From Ulota crispa (lineage: Eukaryota; Streptophyta; Bryopsida; Orthotrichales; Orthotrichaceae), in contig OY987244.1 of NCBI GenBank assembly GCA_963920765.1, positions 13,704,501-13,768,500 of the forward strand: a DNA stretch of 64,000 nt, written 5' to 3'. The position numbers and the translations under genes are program-made. This document shows positions 39,261 through 51,006 of the stretch, in pieces. Position 1 is the first letter of the stretch. Every line of letters starts with the position of its first letter. The notes beneath the pieces were generated by a model. The model did no database searches. It saw only the letters and a program-made list of their open reading frames with translations, and was not told the DNA's origin.

Positions 39261-39894
39261 AGGTAGAAGCACCCATAAGCGACACTCGCTGTTGATATCC
39301 ATTAATTTGGGAATTCCAGCACATTTTGAGATTTCTGGTCACATTTTCATTTCATGTCACACCCATTTTATTTACACTTTTTCGTGACTAATTTGGATCT
39401 AAACATCTGTCATCTGTAAAGTATCAATTGTTTTCTCACAGGTGTGAGTTTCAGATTAAGGAGACATACAAATTGGGAACTGCCGTTTCCCAAATTAATG
39501 AATATCATGTTTTTAGCGACATCTAAAATTAAACCAAAAAATAAACACTCATGAATCCAAATAAGATACGCGTGCACCCAAATCACACTCAAGTTGACAT
39601 ATAGGAATAGAAATTATGTAGGTGACAATTTATGATTGGGGTGTAATATGGTCTTTTTGTTGCCATGACATGGTCTTTTTGTTGTTGTTTTTTTTCAAGG
39701 GTCCACAATAGGTCAATCTAGGGAGTTACCTTCAACATTTCATACTTTATTCATACAGTCTCAAAAAATTCCAAAAACAATTTTCCTTGAATCTATACCC
39801 ACCCATTTCCTAACAAGCACATGCCATTACATTCTCAAAAGATCTTCCAAATTACCACATCTAAGGTAAGTGTCGCTTTTGGGTGCTTCTACCT
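39261..39894. mobile_element. Family T MITE, long copy (634 bp)
   Basis: TA, AGGTAGAAGCACCCATAAGC and GACACT at the left. At the right, AGTGTCGCTTTTGGGTGCTTC, TACCT and TA. The TIR is about 28 bp. The interior is longer than in the other T copies and has no significant ORF. TA flanks (39259-39260, 39895-39896) are intact. Confidence 0.82.
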
Positions 39895-39910
39895 TAATAG
39901 ACTGGAATAC

Positions 39911-40156
39911 CATATTAGGTAATTTGGGCAAAAGGGTACTTTTTGAGACTTTTAGATTCTAGGTGATCACCTTAAACCAAGCTTAAGGTTTTTGTTGGGT
40001 ACACGTGCCCTCACCTGAGAGGAAAAATTTGTGAGGAAAAAAATCTTAGTGGCTCACACTAAATCTGATACCTTCGAATCTGGTTTAAGGTAACTTTTTG
40101 GGTTTAAGGTGGAATACAAAATGGTACCTCCCTTTTGCCCAGATTACCTAATATGG
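39911..40156. mobile_element. Family D hairpin MITE (246 bp)
   Basis: The left end CCATATTAGGTAATTTGGGC mirrors the right end GCCCAGATTACCTAATATGG. Inner arms also pair (GGTACTTTTTG with CAAAATGGTACC). A further copy starts at 63903 and runs off the window. Target duplication not resolved. Confidence 0.8.
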
Positions 40157-42093
40157 TGTTCTGGGTTGTAAATACTGTGATGAGTTCGACGAATACTTGG
40201 AAACGACGTCGTTAGTGCTCAAGTGAGTGGGTGCTATCATACTTTTCTACTACAACCGGTACCCGATCTAGAACCCTGACTGCAAGATTCGGGCGTGTCT
40301 GTTTTCTAAGACCCAGGCGGTCTACAGTGATGGCGGCAACAACCGAATATCATGTACAAACACTAAGATCTCTTGAAGACTAAGCGTCGTCGTGTGCCTG
40401 TCCAGAAAACTTGATTTGTTGATTTGTGAGAGAGGCATAATGAATTTGTCCGTGCACCACGAGCCATCTGATCATCATGCATGCGAGCCTGAAGTAATCA
40501 TTATTCTAGATTAATTAAGCCCGTGAAAGGCGCTATCTCAAGTAGATTTGATTAGGTTTTCCGGCCCCATCCGAGAGCAGGCTGGAGCGGTATCTGCAAA
40601 GTAGCCAAGTTCACCAAAAATTAGTGTCAAAGAGCCTACCGTTACATCAACATGCGACAGATCTGAATAATAGTATTAGAATCCGTCCTCTGAGTGACTT
40701 CGAAACATCAGCTCCATCGATCTCATAATCCGATCAGCTGTACTGACTACCACCGTGGCACCATGTGTACAGTACATTATTCTCGTGGGACTTTGTAAGC
40801 GCCGTTCATTATTGCAAACTGGTACTTATGCCAAAATCAATGCAAAGCGGTAAAGATAGTAGTGTACGCCACTAAAAATCATACTTATTCACGGGCCACG
40901 GTCCGGATACAACGAATTGAACTGATTGCCCGAAACCTGGGAACCAGCTAACTTTAGATGACGGAATGTATACCACCACGTATGTTCGAAAGGCTGAATC
41001 TAGGAGACCGTTACAGTACAGAGAATGTGCGCTCAAAAAAAGGTGGATAGCATAGTTGCCTCGTTTCCAGAACTTCTGATGCATAACTGCCACTCATGCA
41101 GTAGTAGTAGCAGTACCCAACTGAGCGTCCATATGAAGCAAACTCAATATAGCAGTATAATTCTAAATTTCTATGAGCAGACCCTAAGTACGAGGATATC
41201 CAATGTAGTACTACTATACACTTCACGCGGAATGAAACATGAAATCTAAGTTAATGTCATTGATTAAACAGTTTACACATCGTTTGTTCTACGCTACCTT
41301 AGTGTAACTTCCACATGGGAAAAAGAACCTTCCAGAAACTACCTCTGAGTGGATTATACAATCCAAACTGCTGGTATCAGTATCACATAGTATCACATCT
41401 GGGGGAAGCAGTATTGAAAATACTGGCCAGGTGTGTATAACAACTAGTATTGGATCATGATCATCTTCTGATAATTAATTTCTTTTACCTCTATTGGATT
41501 CACTCACCCTTACTACCTCGTGGCATGCAACTAGACATTGCTACTACGTGACTATGTGTGACTTTACCCCTTCTATTGAACATGGCTGCTATCAGATCGT
41601 GGCTGTTACTGTTACCACCTGGCTATCAGACGAAGACTGCCGTTTTTTTTAAAAATCTGATCTGACGTGGCTGAACTATCTGGTCGTTTCGGTAACCTGA
41701 CGACGTGTCATTTCTCTCACTGATCATTTTCTAGCTAGCACCAGTACCTGAATAATCATATAAAATTCTTCCTATAGAACTCACACCGTGGATTCACCGA
41801 ATGACCAGTTCCAGTGCGTCGTTGCATTCAGCGTTGTTGTTTCTGCAGTTTCGGTCTGTTCGGTTGCCGCTTGCAAAGGTTGCGCATTGTTCAGTCTCTC
41901 CAGCGGTGAAAATCTTTTCGAATCCATGTTCGGTAGTAAAACTCCACCAGGTGAACGTCGCTAATCTTCTCATCTAATCGATGCTGTATGAAATGAACAG
42001 TAATCCTTTTGCTGACGAGTAAGCTGCTGCTGGACTGGGTGGCAAATTGGAGGTTTCTTCTGACTTGGCAAGGATCCACTAAACTTGGAACCA
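40157..42093. other. Low-copy 3' flank of the LBD gene
   Basis: GC content rises and repeats vanish. This lies downstream of the LBD stop codon, so its upper part probably holds the 3' UTR. I could not identify a polyadenylation signal with confidence. Short frames here have no recognisable motifs. Confidence 0.45.
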
Positions 42094-45000
42094 TTATTTT
42101 CGTCGAAGGAGGGACGCCAGGGCTTGAAGCTCGCCGTCTTGGTCCGAGCCATGGTCCATGTGCTCGCCGCCACGAGGCTTGTGAAGAGTGTCCAAAAGGC
42201 TGTGTTGGTTGCCGGACAGAGGCTCCAGGCCTCCACTGCTGGAGCCCATCCCCAGGTCACCGTAGTGCTGCATGCCGAGGTAGCTGTTGCCTTCTTCCTT
42301 GACGCGGGGGTAGCCGGAGCCCGAGCCTGATCCGCTGGGCATCGACATGGAGATGTCGGAGGGTGAGAGCTGTGAGTGCTCGTGTTGCTGCTGCTGCTGC
42401 TGCTGCATGTAGGCGGAGGACGGCACCACGGAGCCTGGCGACATACTGCCAATCTGCTCGTGTTGTTGCTGGAGGTGGTGATGGTGAGCCGGATGGTGTT
42501 GTTGGTGCTGGTGCTGGTGCTGATGGATCTGGTGCGCTGCCGTTTGCCTGTTCACCAGCTGGGCTTGCACCATAGCTAGCTCCGCTTGCAAGCTCGCCAC
42601 CTGCATGGTCACTCGATCCAACCAGACAAACCATTCAGTCCTTGCAAGATAAAAAGAAATTCTAGCCAAAATACCAGGCTAGGGCCTCAACAGTGCATCT
42701 CAACATTTTCTACCTGTTAAAACAAGGGAAAATTTCATGGATACCCCTGAAGTATGCAATATTTTCATAGATACCCTTGCTTTTCCAGAAATATCACAAA
42801 TACCCTTGGACCAAAAAAATTAGGCGTTTGTTTTGTTGTGTATGCCACTTCCAAAATTAGGCGTTTGTTTTGTTGTATATGCCACTTCCCTTCTTCCTTT
42901 GTGCGCAAAGGGAGAAGGAAGTGACATGCATAACAAAACAAACTCCTAAATTTTTTGGTCCCAGGATATTTGTGATATTTCTGAAAAAGCAGGGGTATCT
43001 ATGAAGGGGTATCCATGAAATTAATTCTCCTGTGCGGGTGATATAAACAGATGTCGGATTTCGAAGATTAGTGGAAAACTGAGACTCACACATGGAATTA
43101 CAAATGAGACCCCAGTGAATTAGCAGATTCAACGAGCAGAAGCGTCGCTAATGGAAGTAAATTTAACATGGCACTATAATTATGTAAAGTTGGGATAGAA
43201 TGACAACCCAAGGAATGCCACCAAACGAATGACACTTCGGTGTTGCTTTGCAAAACAGAACCACACCGTAAGGCTTATTAAATGTGATTCGAGCTTGATG
43301 GTTTAAATATAACTTGGGGGTGTCATTCCACTCCCACTAATCTACTAATGTGGGAAAAAGCCTTCAGTCTACAGTTTTGGAAAGTAGCTAGCTTCCATTA
43401 GAACTACAAATAGAGCACTGAGTTGGGATCAAAAAGCCAAGTTAGAATGCTGAGAACAGGCTGGGAACTTCAAGTTGTATTACGACTCATACTTAAATCT
43501 TCCTTAAACCTTGCTTAAACCCAATAATCAAAGTCAAAGTTTGAACAATTATCAAATGAAATTATTACCAGCTCCGCAAGCACTAAGCAAAGCCAAGGAC
43601 TTAAAAACTTTAACAGCGATCAAATATCACCAGCAGAAAGAGCTGTCACGCCGAGCTTATTGATCGGGATCCTCGATCAGATCGATTCAAAATGCCAGTT
43701 GTCAGTAGCAGATTGCTATTTTCTCGGCGGAGTTCCAGGCAGTGACTCCATTTTATTATACTAATTTGAAAGACCAGATTATAATTATAAGCACAGTTTG
43801 ATGGTGGGACTAACCGTAACATCGCCGAGAAAAGAGCCATCGGGGAACGGGCAACAACAGCAAACTACCAGCATTACGAGCACTCCAACATCTTCTCACA
43901 TTATGAGTACGATTCTACCTAGACTATGATAGTGCTGGCCAATTATTATTATTGTCTAGAGGTGAGTTTTTAGTAAGTGCAAATGATGACTACCTGTGCA
44001 CCGAATGCTTCGGTGAGATCGTGATAGTTCTACCAAAACGGGTCCACCGAAGATTTGGCACGGTAAACCTACCACTTCCACAGCACCCCGAAATTCTTCG
44101 AGATAGTTTCACAGGACTATTCTATCGTACACACAATGGGGAAGAAAAACAATAAATCAGATAACCTGTACGACAGAAATCAGATTCAAGATCAGAATCT
44201 CGTAGATCTAGACCATATCTTGCTGAGGGTCTAGAAGTGCTAGCTGTGGGCATCATGAAGAGCAAATCTAAACCCCCTGGAGCTAGTATCAAGGATACGA
44301 TTATTGCACCTCGGGGCGATTGAGCAGGCTACTGAAAAAAAATTCAGTACGTGGGAACGCTCGTTCAAAAGCTAAAAAAGTGATAATGCCAGATTGTAAA
44401 AGAAACACGTAAGCAGAGAAACAGCTCACGCTCCCTCTGCGTCGATCTTTCCTGATCTCTCCATATTCGCACAAGTGACGTGCCTAAACGGCTCTCATTG
44501 GTAAAAAGCAACGGTGAACATTGTTTTTACAGGTCGCCATCTCCACCGTGCGCATCATACGGCCCTCGGTAGCATCGACGATCGTGGAGAGCCCAGCTAA
44601 GAGTATGTTCACACTTAGTGTTAGTTAGAAGGGTATTAGCAATATGATTGCAGTCTAAAGGTGTGTCCAAATGCATCTAATTTTCCTTTGCTACTACCCC
44701 TCTCCAAGTGTGAACATACCCTTAGAGTTGCTTCAAGGAAAACGATGGTCACATTCGTTAAAATAGCATGCGCATCAAAACTGTAATTGTAACGTTCCAG
44801 TGTCCAGAACTTTAAAAACTAAATTAGGATTGGTAAACACGTGCCCTTGCATTAACGAGACACAGCTTTCATCTGCCCTCCAGCTACCCTTGAGCGAGAA
44901 TCTCGAACGGCGGACTGTACCCTACTGATCCTCGAACTAAGAAGGAACTCATGTGTCTAACGTCGATTTCGTTAAATTCGGGTAAAAGCACGACCTTCAC

Positions 45001-47179
45001 TTTGCAAGATGCGCACCCATCTGCAAAGTCCTAGTTTTTAGGGCTTTGTGCGCTCTGAGTCGTGCCAATATAACGAAAATGCCAGGGTGTGGAGTAGACC
45101 TCTACGCAACACGGCACTGATTCAGACGTGTGTCCTACACTTGTCCAGCGATCGGTGTATTTTATTTCAACACTATTGCGTTGACTTCTAAATACTGATT
45201 TTAAAAAGCCCATTCATGCGGACTTACGAGGACTGGTGGAGCTGTTTTCCTTTAATAACCATCTCCTGCCAAATTGACAGTGAGACAACTCAATGATTCA
45301 CCTATTTGTGCAGAATCATGCATAGGTGGAGGCGAAGACGGAGCATTAGCCAACCTAAGAATTTCTGAATTGAGACCCCAAAATCAATAACTGCAAACAC
45401 AGCACTTTCCAGATGCAACTTTAGTCATGAAAGTGCATAACGGACGACCTCAAACGAGCTCTTATTCGTTGAAATGAAGGATTCAGTGAGACTGGCGCCC
45501 AACTTAAACCTTCGATATAGAGCAGTCCTAGTTCTTCCGAGCTCTGAACACTTGAACGACACAATTTTGAGTTTTTGACGCTCTGAAACAGGCCGTTTAA
45601 CGAGTACAAATATCAAACTTTTTAATTATTCAGTATGAATCCTACGCGAAAAATGCTCCACAGTCTCTATTTGCACCATTCATAGTGGCTATCGATCTGA
45701 CAGTTATGTATTCAGATAATCTCACAGAACTGAAGCACAGCAACAGCATTTAACCTGGACGAGCTCTGGCAACGTTGCCACTTTCTAGATACATTTAAGG
45801 CTCGTTCTGGCGGGTACCTCCAAAGACAGACTCTAAGCGGATCTGTCTCGAGATCAGGATATGTACAATTCGATCTCTTGCAAACCTTCGTAGCCACAAA
45901 TAAATCTAGATTTTTGGTCGTTCTCTGATCGATTCATAACTAAGAGAAGAAGCACAGGAGAACTTTAGCTGTACAGACTAGTCACTACTTCTATGTCCAG
46001 AAAACCTTCTCGGTTTCGAGGAAAATTAATAGTTCTGATAGGGGAAATGGGAGCTTGAATATTCCCTCGGCGTTTCAGATGTCTTACTCGAAGCTACTGA
46101 ATTCAAAAATGCCGTTTTTTTTTCTCAGAGCGACCTGGATTGACGTTAACGAATATCTTGACAGTGAGACTGTTAAACTTCAAAATAAACTACAGCAGCT
46201 CCCAGTCCCATCCTGAAGAAGAGCACTCAAAAGGAAAACACACGAACTCTAAACCTGATATTAATGGCTTCGACAACTAAAGAGGAACCGAGATTAAGGA
46301 ATGGAGTTCCTTGGTGTTTCCTAAGATTGGTATATAAAATGTAAACTAGAAACTGATAAACTCTGGTTCCTAATCTCGAGGAGGGCCATTGCAACTGCAC
46401 TTGTCATAGGGAGCCAGGGCGTCAAGGACAAGTAGCTAGTAGGCATCGCAAGGCTCGAAGTAGGCATGTACGCCACCAAAAAGCAGGAATTTTGGTAGGG
46501 AGGCAGGTACACTCCTGAACCACCGAACTATGAACAACTTGAACTGGTCTAGTAACATTTTTGCAAGCCAGGTCTCTAACGCCTGAGTAAGCGGACACAA
46601 TCTCAACAACCGATTTCAGCATGTCTAGGTCGGATTCCGAAAAAATTGGCAACATGTCTCGTATCATGCTGAAGTAACTGGAGCGTTGAAGGGTTGGAAT
46701 GAGAACCAATTCCAAGTTAATCGTTGAAGCAAGTTTTCATAACTTGCCGAGTGACTGAAACTGGGAATCGATCGTAACCAGCCTGTGACAAGCCATTCTG
46801 ACGTCCTAATGGCAGTAGTTAATCGAGACCAGTTGGAAAGAGCTAGAAAAGTTGGAGGGAGAGATGGGATGACTGTTGAGAGCGGGTTGTGATGAAGACG
46901 AACCTGTTGCTGGAGAGCAAAGATGGTGGCGACGCAACCGTAGACCGGATCGGACAAGCGGGCCTGGGCTTCGTAACTGATGGTGAGGACGGCATCACAG
47001 CGACGGGGCACGGGAATGTGCAGCAAGAGCTTGGCCACATTGCTGGCGCCGAAGATTTTATGCACGGCGGCGAACCGGGCGGCGCCTTGCTCGGCTCCAA
47101 AGTAGGGGGCGAAGATGCAGCCCCTCACACACTTGCGTCGCAGAAATTTGCAGGCCCCGCATGGGGCTCCACTGCTCAT
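42094..47179 (-). CDS. LBD: LOB-domain (LBD/AS2-like) transcription factor, two exons
   Basis: Plant-specific nuclear DNA-binding regulator. CDS is join(47179-46904, 42600-42094) on the minus strand: 260 residues plus TAA. Residues 7-21 form CX2CX6CX3C ([15 protein letters not shown]). [11 protein letters not shown] at 36-46 is the GAS block, and DPVYG is at 77-81. Leu 89, 96, 100 and 107 make the LX6LX3LX6L coiled coil used for dimerisation. The C-terminal half is His/Gln-rich (about 112-140), has a poly-Gln run (158-164), Gly/Ser patches, and ends [22 protein letters not shown] and IFALQQQV resemble Arabidopsis LBD16/18/29/30, known for roles in lateral root and vascular development; function here is inference. 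The intron has a GT donor (CAG|GTTCGT) and AG acceptor (TGCAG|GTGG), phase 0, at the position usual for the family. The start is the only in-frame ATG, though its context (T at -3) is weak. Confidence 0.93.
42726..43030. mobile_element. Hairpin MITE in the LBD intron
   Basis: The left arm starts GGGAAAATTTCATGGATACC and the right arm ends GGTATCCATGAAATTAATTC. The arms match over about 120 bp, and a 40-bp block containing AAATTAGGCGTTTGTTTTG is duplicated on the left side. A single end of the same family lies at 50397-50450. It begins only 126 bp from the exon 2 splice site. Confidence 0.8.
44603..44720. mobile_element. Short MITE in the LBD intron (TATGTTCACACTT ends)
   Basis: The left end GTATGTTCACACTTAG is inverted at the right as AAGTGTGAACATAC. 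Length is about 118 bp. A second copy at 49684-50046 carries a nested insertion. Target duplication not clear. Confidence 0.8.
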
Positions 47180-47794
47180 GGAGGTGGTCGCGTATGCTCC
47201 CCCGGGAGGCTGATCCCTTCCCTGCTGCTGCTGTTGCGAAGACGACGATGAGCCTTCCCCCCACGAGGATCGCGGCCGCGCTGAGTTTCTTGCAGCGGAT
47301 TCCAACGCACTCAAACCTCGCTCCTGCGACGACGACGACGGATTCTCGTCTGATGCTGATTCTTGTCTTGCCTCCTGTTGTTGTTGCTGTTGCTGCTGCT
47401 GTGGTGGCTTCCCGATCCAGTTATTCTCCACCTGATCACTGTCACGCAACCAAGTACTGCCGGCTTGATGTTGATCTCGCTCCTGCTGCTGTTGTTGCTG
47501 CAACTGCAATTCTATCCGTCCTGGTGCATGAGGTGACCCCCAGGCCTCGGCCACCTCGCGCTGATCCCTGCTGGAGCCCCCCCACGTGTCCAATTCTATA
47601 TTAACCCCAGCCCCTGGTGTTGTTGTGTCCCCTCCTCCTACGTCCCTACCTGTGGTGTGTGGATTCTCCGGCCGACTACGACTCCTGTCAACATGCTCGA
47701 TGTTCAAGCTCCACGCTCTCCCTACCCCCTCCTCCCCTGGACCCGCCAGCGTGACCCCCGGCGCTTCGCTTTCGACCCTGTAATTCCCCACCGA
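47180..47794 (-). promoter_or_regulatory. 5' leader or undetected N-terminal extension of LBD
   Basis: The frame of exon 1 stays open for 205 codons upstream of the ATG, back to a TAG at 47797-47795, without any ATG. Read through, it would encode Gln runs (up to nine in a row), Ser runs and Gly/Asp-rich sequence. Possible readings are a CAG/CAA-rich 5' UTR, or coding sequence attached to an unseen upstream exon. TTACAG near 47780 could act as an acceptor. Most LBD proteins begin close to the Cys motif, which favours the UTR reading. Confidence 0.55.
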
Positions 47795-47797
47795 CTA

Positions 47798-49683
47798 CAC
47801 CACTTGCGCGCTGGGGGGGTCAACCTTCAATTTCAATGGCCTCCGCACAAAGCGGCGCAGAAAACCATCCTCGGAAGAGAGCAATATCGATGCCTGCTAG
47901 GGTGGGCTGGGAAGGCAGAGAGACGTATCTGGGCCATTGGCCGCTACTATCCAGTTTGCTTGCTGATCGGCAGTGATCATGAGGACGTCGAGCACTCTGG
48001 ATTACAACTCGAATGACAGGCTAGCCAGCCAAGCCAATGCAATTATTGGTATCGCAAGTTCCTCTCAGCCGACCCACCTGCGAAAGCTGCCCACGAGCTT
48101 ATCGTCAGCAACTAACTAGCTCATCACCAAACCCAAGGTCCAGTCTTTGGCTCCACAACACTGAATCGGTCTGTTAGTTGGCTGTTACTGGAAACCCTGA
48201 CTCACACACTACAACATGCGACCCCCGGTAGAAATTGGTGGCGTATAAAAATCGCTGGTCCCTAAGCACACTTGTCAATTGTAGAGCACGCTAAGCACAT
48301 CATGCGCGCCCTTGTCACTGGTAGGACTTCTCCCCGTGATCATGTGATGTCTGGAGGGCCTTGGAAACGCTAGTATGCAAATAGTTCTCGAGAGTTCGAA
48401 GTACCTCGTACTACAGGTTATATTATATTGCCTGGCAACCTGTCCATATTAGCTACTAACACTGACTGCTCTTTAGGGTGCTCCCACGCCCCTCATTGCC
48501 GAAGCTCGCTAAGCATAAGAGATGATGATTTCACACTACTTTTGTACTCGTAGCACTAGAAAAAAAGAAAAAGGAAAAACCCCAGTGCTAAATTCACACA
48601 CATGCGTACATAAATGTACATAAATATAGATTTAGAAAGGGGGACGGTATTTCAAAGCAGGTTTTTTTCTTGCACATAGAATGATTAAACGTGGTGTTCA
48701 TAACGTATGGGATTGTTGCCAAAGTGTCGGAGCTCATGACGGCACTCACGTCGACGAGCTAGCTAGCTTTCCATGAAACTATATTCTACCAGGGACAATT
48801 GGATACAAAAATCTCAACCGACTCACTCTCGAGCAACTATCCTCCATGTTCCCGAACTCGTCATCGTCATCACTCTCTCGTTACACTCACCCCACGGCCC
48901 TTCGAACTAACCCGATCCACAACGCCCGCATTTATCGATGAATTAGCAACTTCGAACTACGGAGCAGCAAACACGGACTCCGGAGAACGTGACACCGCCA
49001 AAAGGGGCACCACAGAGCAAATAACCGCTTCGGGTTGACTAGCGAGCTACAAGGTGAGCGTACTTTGTGATGAAGGTGCTGGAGCAAGACGCGGCCAGGC
49101 GACGACGACGATGATAATCCTCATAGTCATTTCCACAAAGCACCCTCTTGCAGCGGCAGTACTCTGGAGAGCATGAGATCGACCCGAATTGCTAGTCGTG
49201 AAGGTGTTGACAGGCATCACGAGCATCACGAGCAAGCCAAGCAAAGCCACAGACAAAGCGGAGCGTGCTGGCGAAGGGAGGGAGGGGAGTGCGGAGGTGA
49301 GGAGAGAGGAGTGCTGGAAGAAGCGGCGGTGGACCCCGCGGGCTTTGTGGGAGCTGTCTCTCTGGCCTTCGCTTCGCTTCCCCCCGCCCTGCCTGCCTGC
49401 TTGCGCTGGCTCGCCGCGCTCGCCGCGAGTTGGTCGTGACGACCCGGCGCACTGGATTACTGGAGGACACGACCGACGGCGATGACAACGGCAGGCGGCG
49501 CAGTCGGAGCGAGGCTACTACCGCCGTTCGTCGCGGGCGACGGGGGAGGTTATTGTACGAATACGGAATCGTATCGCGTAGTCGACTGACGTCAGCCTTT
49601 CCTTTCTCCCTGCGGGTAGGTTTGAGGTTGGGTTGGTTGTCTCTAACGCCCCCAAATCTACAATTTCTACTACTGCCTAATGG
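47798..49683 (-). promoter_or_regulatory. GC-rich upstream region of LBD
   Basis: Low-copy, GC-rich and rich in CpG, most strongly at 49070-49560. On the minus strand 49270-49330 reads as a C/T-rich patch, of the kind seen near plant transcription starts. Overlapping open frames on both strands there reflect base composition and lack recognisable domains. I infer promoter or leader sequence. No start site can be fixed. Confidence 0.4.
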
Positions 49684-50046
49684 TATGTTCACACTTGGTG
49701 AAGTTTTAGGAGGGGTATTAGCAATATAAATGCAATCTAAAGGTGTGTCTAAATGTATCTAATTTTTCTTTGCTATTACTCCTTTTAATCCCTAAACGGC
49801 TCGAAAGCCCTTCGCGGCCGTATGTACGGTCATAGGTACAAACGTACTTGAGCTACTCTGAGGATTTTTCAAATTATTTTATGCACCCACCATCATACAA
49901 TCTTTCAATATGTATGATTGTAACACTTCAATTCCAGTTAATTCAAACTTCTACATAGTGGTTGCGACCATATTTGGTACCGTATCTCTCGAGTCCAAGG
50001 GGCAAGGGCCCTTCAGGGGTTAAGATCAATTGTGAACACACTTTAA
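49684..50046. mobile_element. TATGTTCACACTT-end MITE interrupted by a piggyBac-like element
   Basis: The left part GTATGTTCACACTTGGTG up to TTGCTATTACTCC matches the intron copy at 44603-44720. The right end AATTGTGAACACACTT resumes after the insertion at 49795-50023. Confidence 0.75.
49795..50023. mobile_element. piggyBac-like short element (229 bp), nested
   Basis: TTAA at 49795-49798 then TCCCTAAACGGCTCG. It ends GGGCCCTTCAGGGG plus TTAA at 50020-50023. It lies inside the MITE above. The interior, with CGGCCGTATGTACGGTC, has no other copy in the window. Confidence 0.8.
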
Positions 50047-50220
50047 GGTATGAGATTTATGAATGGAACTAGGCTAAAACTAAATTTTGGGGAGGTGAAA
50101 CTTTTTGAAATATCTATTTAGTAAATTTTCCTTGAAAGACAAGAGGAACTGGCATCTAACCCAAGTTGTTTCATAATTTTTGGAGCTTTGTGGAATTAGT
50201 TGTGAAATTTTGAAGTGGAA

Positions 50221-50373
50221 AGGCAGTAAGGCTCTAAAATGGTGCACCTCCTCAAACGTAGATTGCCTGTACATTGTTGGAGGGTTTTGAAAAACATGGA
50301 GAAACAAAGTACATTGGAGGAGGTGCACCATTTTAGAGCCTGTGCGCTTTTAGAACCTCCTACCTTACTGCCT
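50221..50373. mobile_element. Family N hairpin MITE (153 bp)
   Basis: AGGCAGTAAGG at the left and CCTTACTGCCT at the right. Inner arms also pair (GCTCTAAAATGGTGCACC with its complement). Related in sequence to 53394-53622. Confidence 0.75.
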
Positions 50374-50396
50374 CATTCTTGTTATTGTTACTAGTA

Positions 50397-50450
50397 AGGA
50401 AGATTTCATGGATACCCTTGAAATTTGCCATATTTACATTGCCACATGGG
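50397..50450. mobile_element. Single end of the intron-MITE family
   Basis: GGAAGATTTCATGGATACCC plus TTGAAATTTGCCATATTT matches the left end of 42726-43030. No second end is seen nearby. Confidence 0.55.
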
Positions 50451-50984
50451 TCCGTCTAGCCTCCTTTCCAATCAGTCATCCAGACTCTAGCATGTGCATT
50501 TCAACTTTGCAAGGTTAAAAGGCCTAGACCCTAACCTAAATGGGGCCTCACAATGCCACCTAGCAAGGTCAAAATAAAATAAAATGCTTAAAACAAAAAA
50601 AAATTGCAAATTTGCTTAAATAAAAACATTGTTTTAAGAAAATGGCATTCAATATTTGTTATGAACTAATTGGTTATTTATATTTCAATAATATTACTAA
50701 CTTTTTTATTAATAATTTTAATAACATTAGTAAAATTTGCACCAGTTTTTTTTAATAAATTTTCTTTCTCACCAATTTGGCAAAAGGAAAAATATGCATT
50801 TTAACTTTTATATGAATATTTAGCAAAACGTTTTATTAAATTTCAAATTTTTGAAGCTAATACATCAGAGAAAACTAAACTCTTTATGTAATTTGAGTCC
50901 TAAAACACTATACTTAAACAAATATAATAAAATAACACATACACAATTAATAAAAATAATAATTACAAGTATACTTACTTACAT

Positions 50985-51006
50985 ATACATATATATATAC
51001 ATATAC

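Larger units (their letters stand above)
42601..46903 (-). other. LBD intron, 4.3 kb
   Basis: It runs from donor GTTCGT (46903 downward) to acceptor TGCAG (42601). It falls between codons for Q92 and V93, inside the coiled coil. It is unusually long for an LBD intron in small plant genomes. Two MITEs account for about 420 bp; the rest, 43031-44602 and 44721-46903, is low-copy with no gene I recognise. Confidence 0.88.

Noticed and set aside
40157-42093. A second gene downstream of LBD
   Set aside because: The region is low-copy and GC-richer, but open frames are under 80 codons with no domain or convincing exon structure.
42257-42634. 125-codon minus frame rich in Ala/Pro and plus frames over the same region
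   Set aside because: They are out-of-frame shadows of LBD exon 2. The His/Gln-rich frame continues the coiled coil after the splice and is the real one.
46664-47791. 375-codon minus frame taken as one uninterrupted LBD protein
   Set aside because: It begins at GTG rather than ATG and, past the FALQQQ motif, reads into intron sequence. The GT donor at 46903 and exon 2 at 42600 restore the conserved coiled coil.
49173-49729. Long Arg/Pro/Ser-rich frames on both strands
   Set aside because: They come from GC-rich composition. No domain is seen, the longest starts at GTG, and plus and minus frames are equally open.
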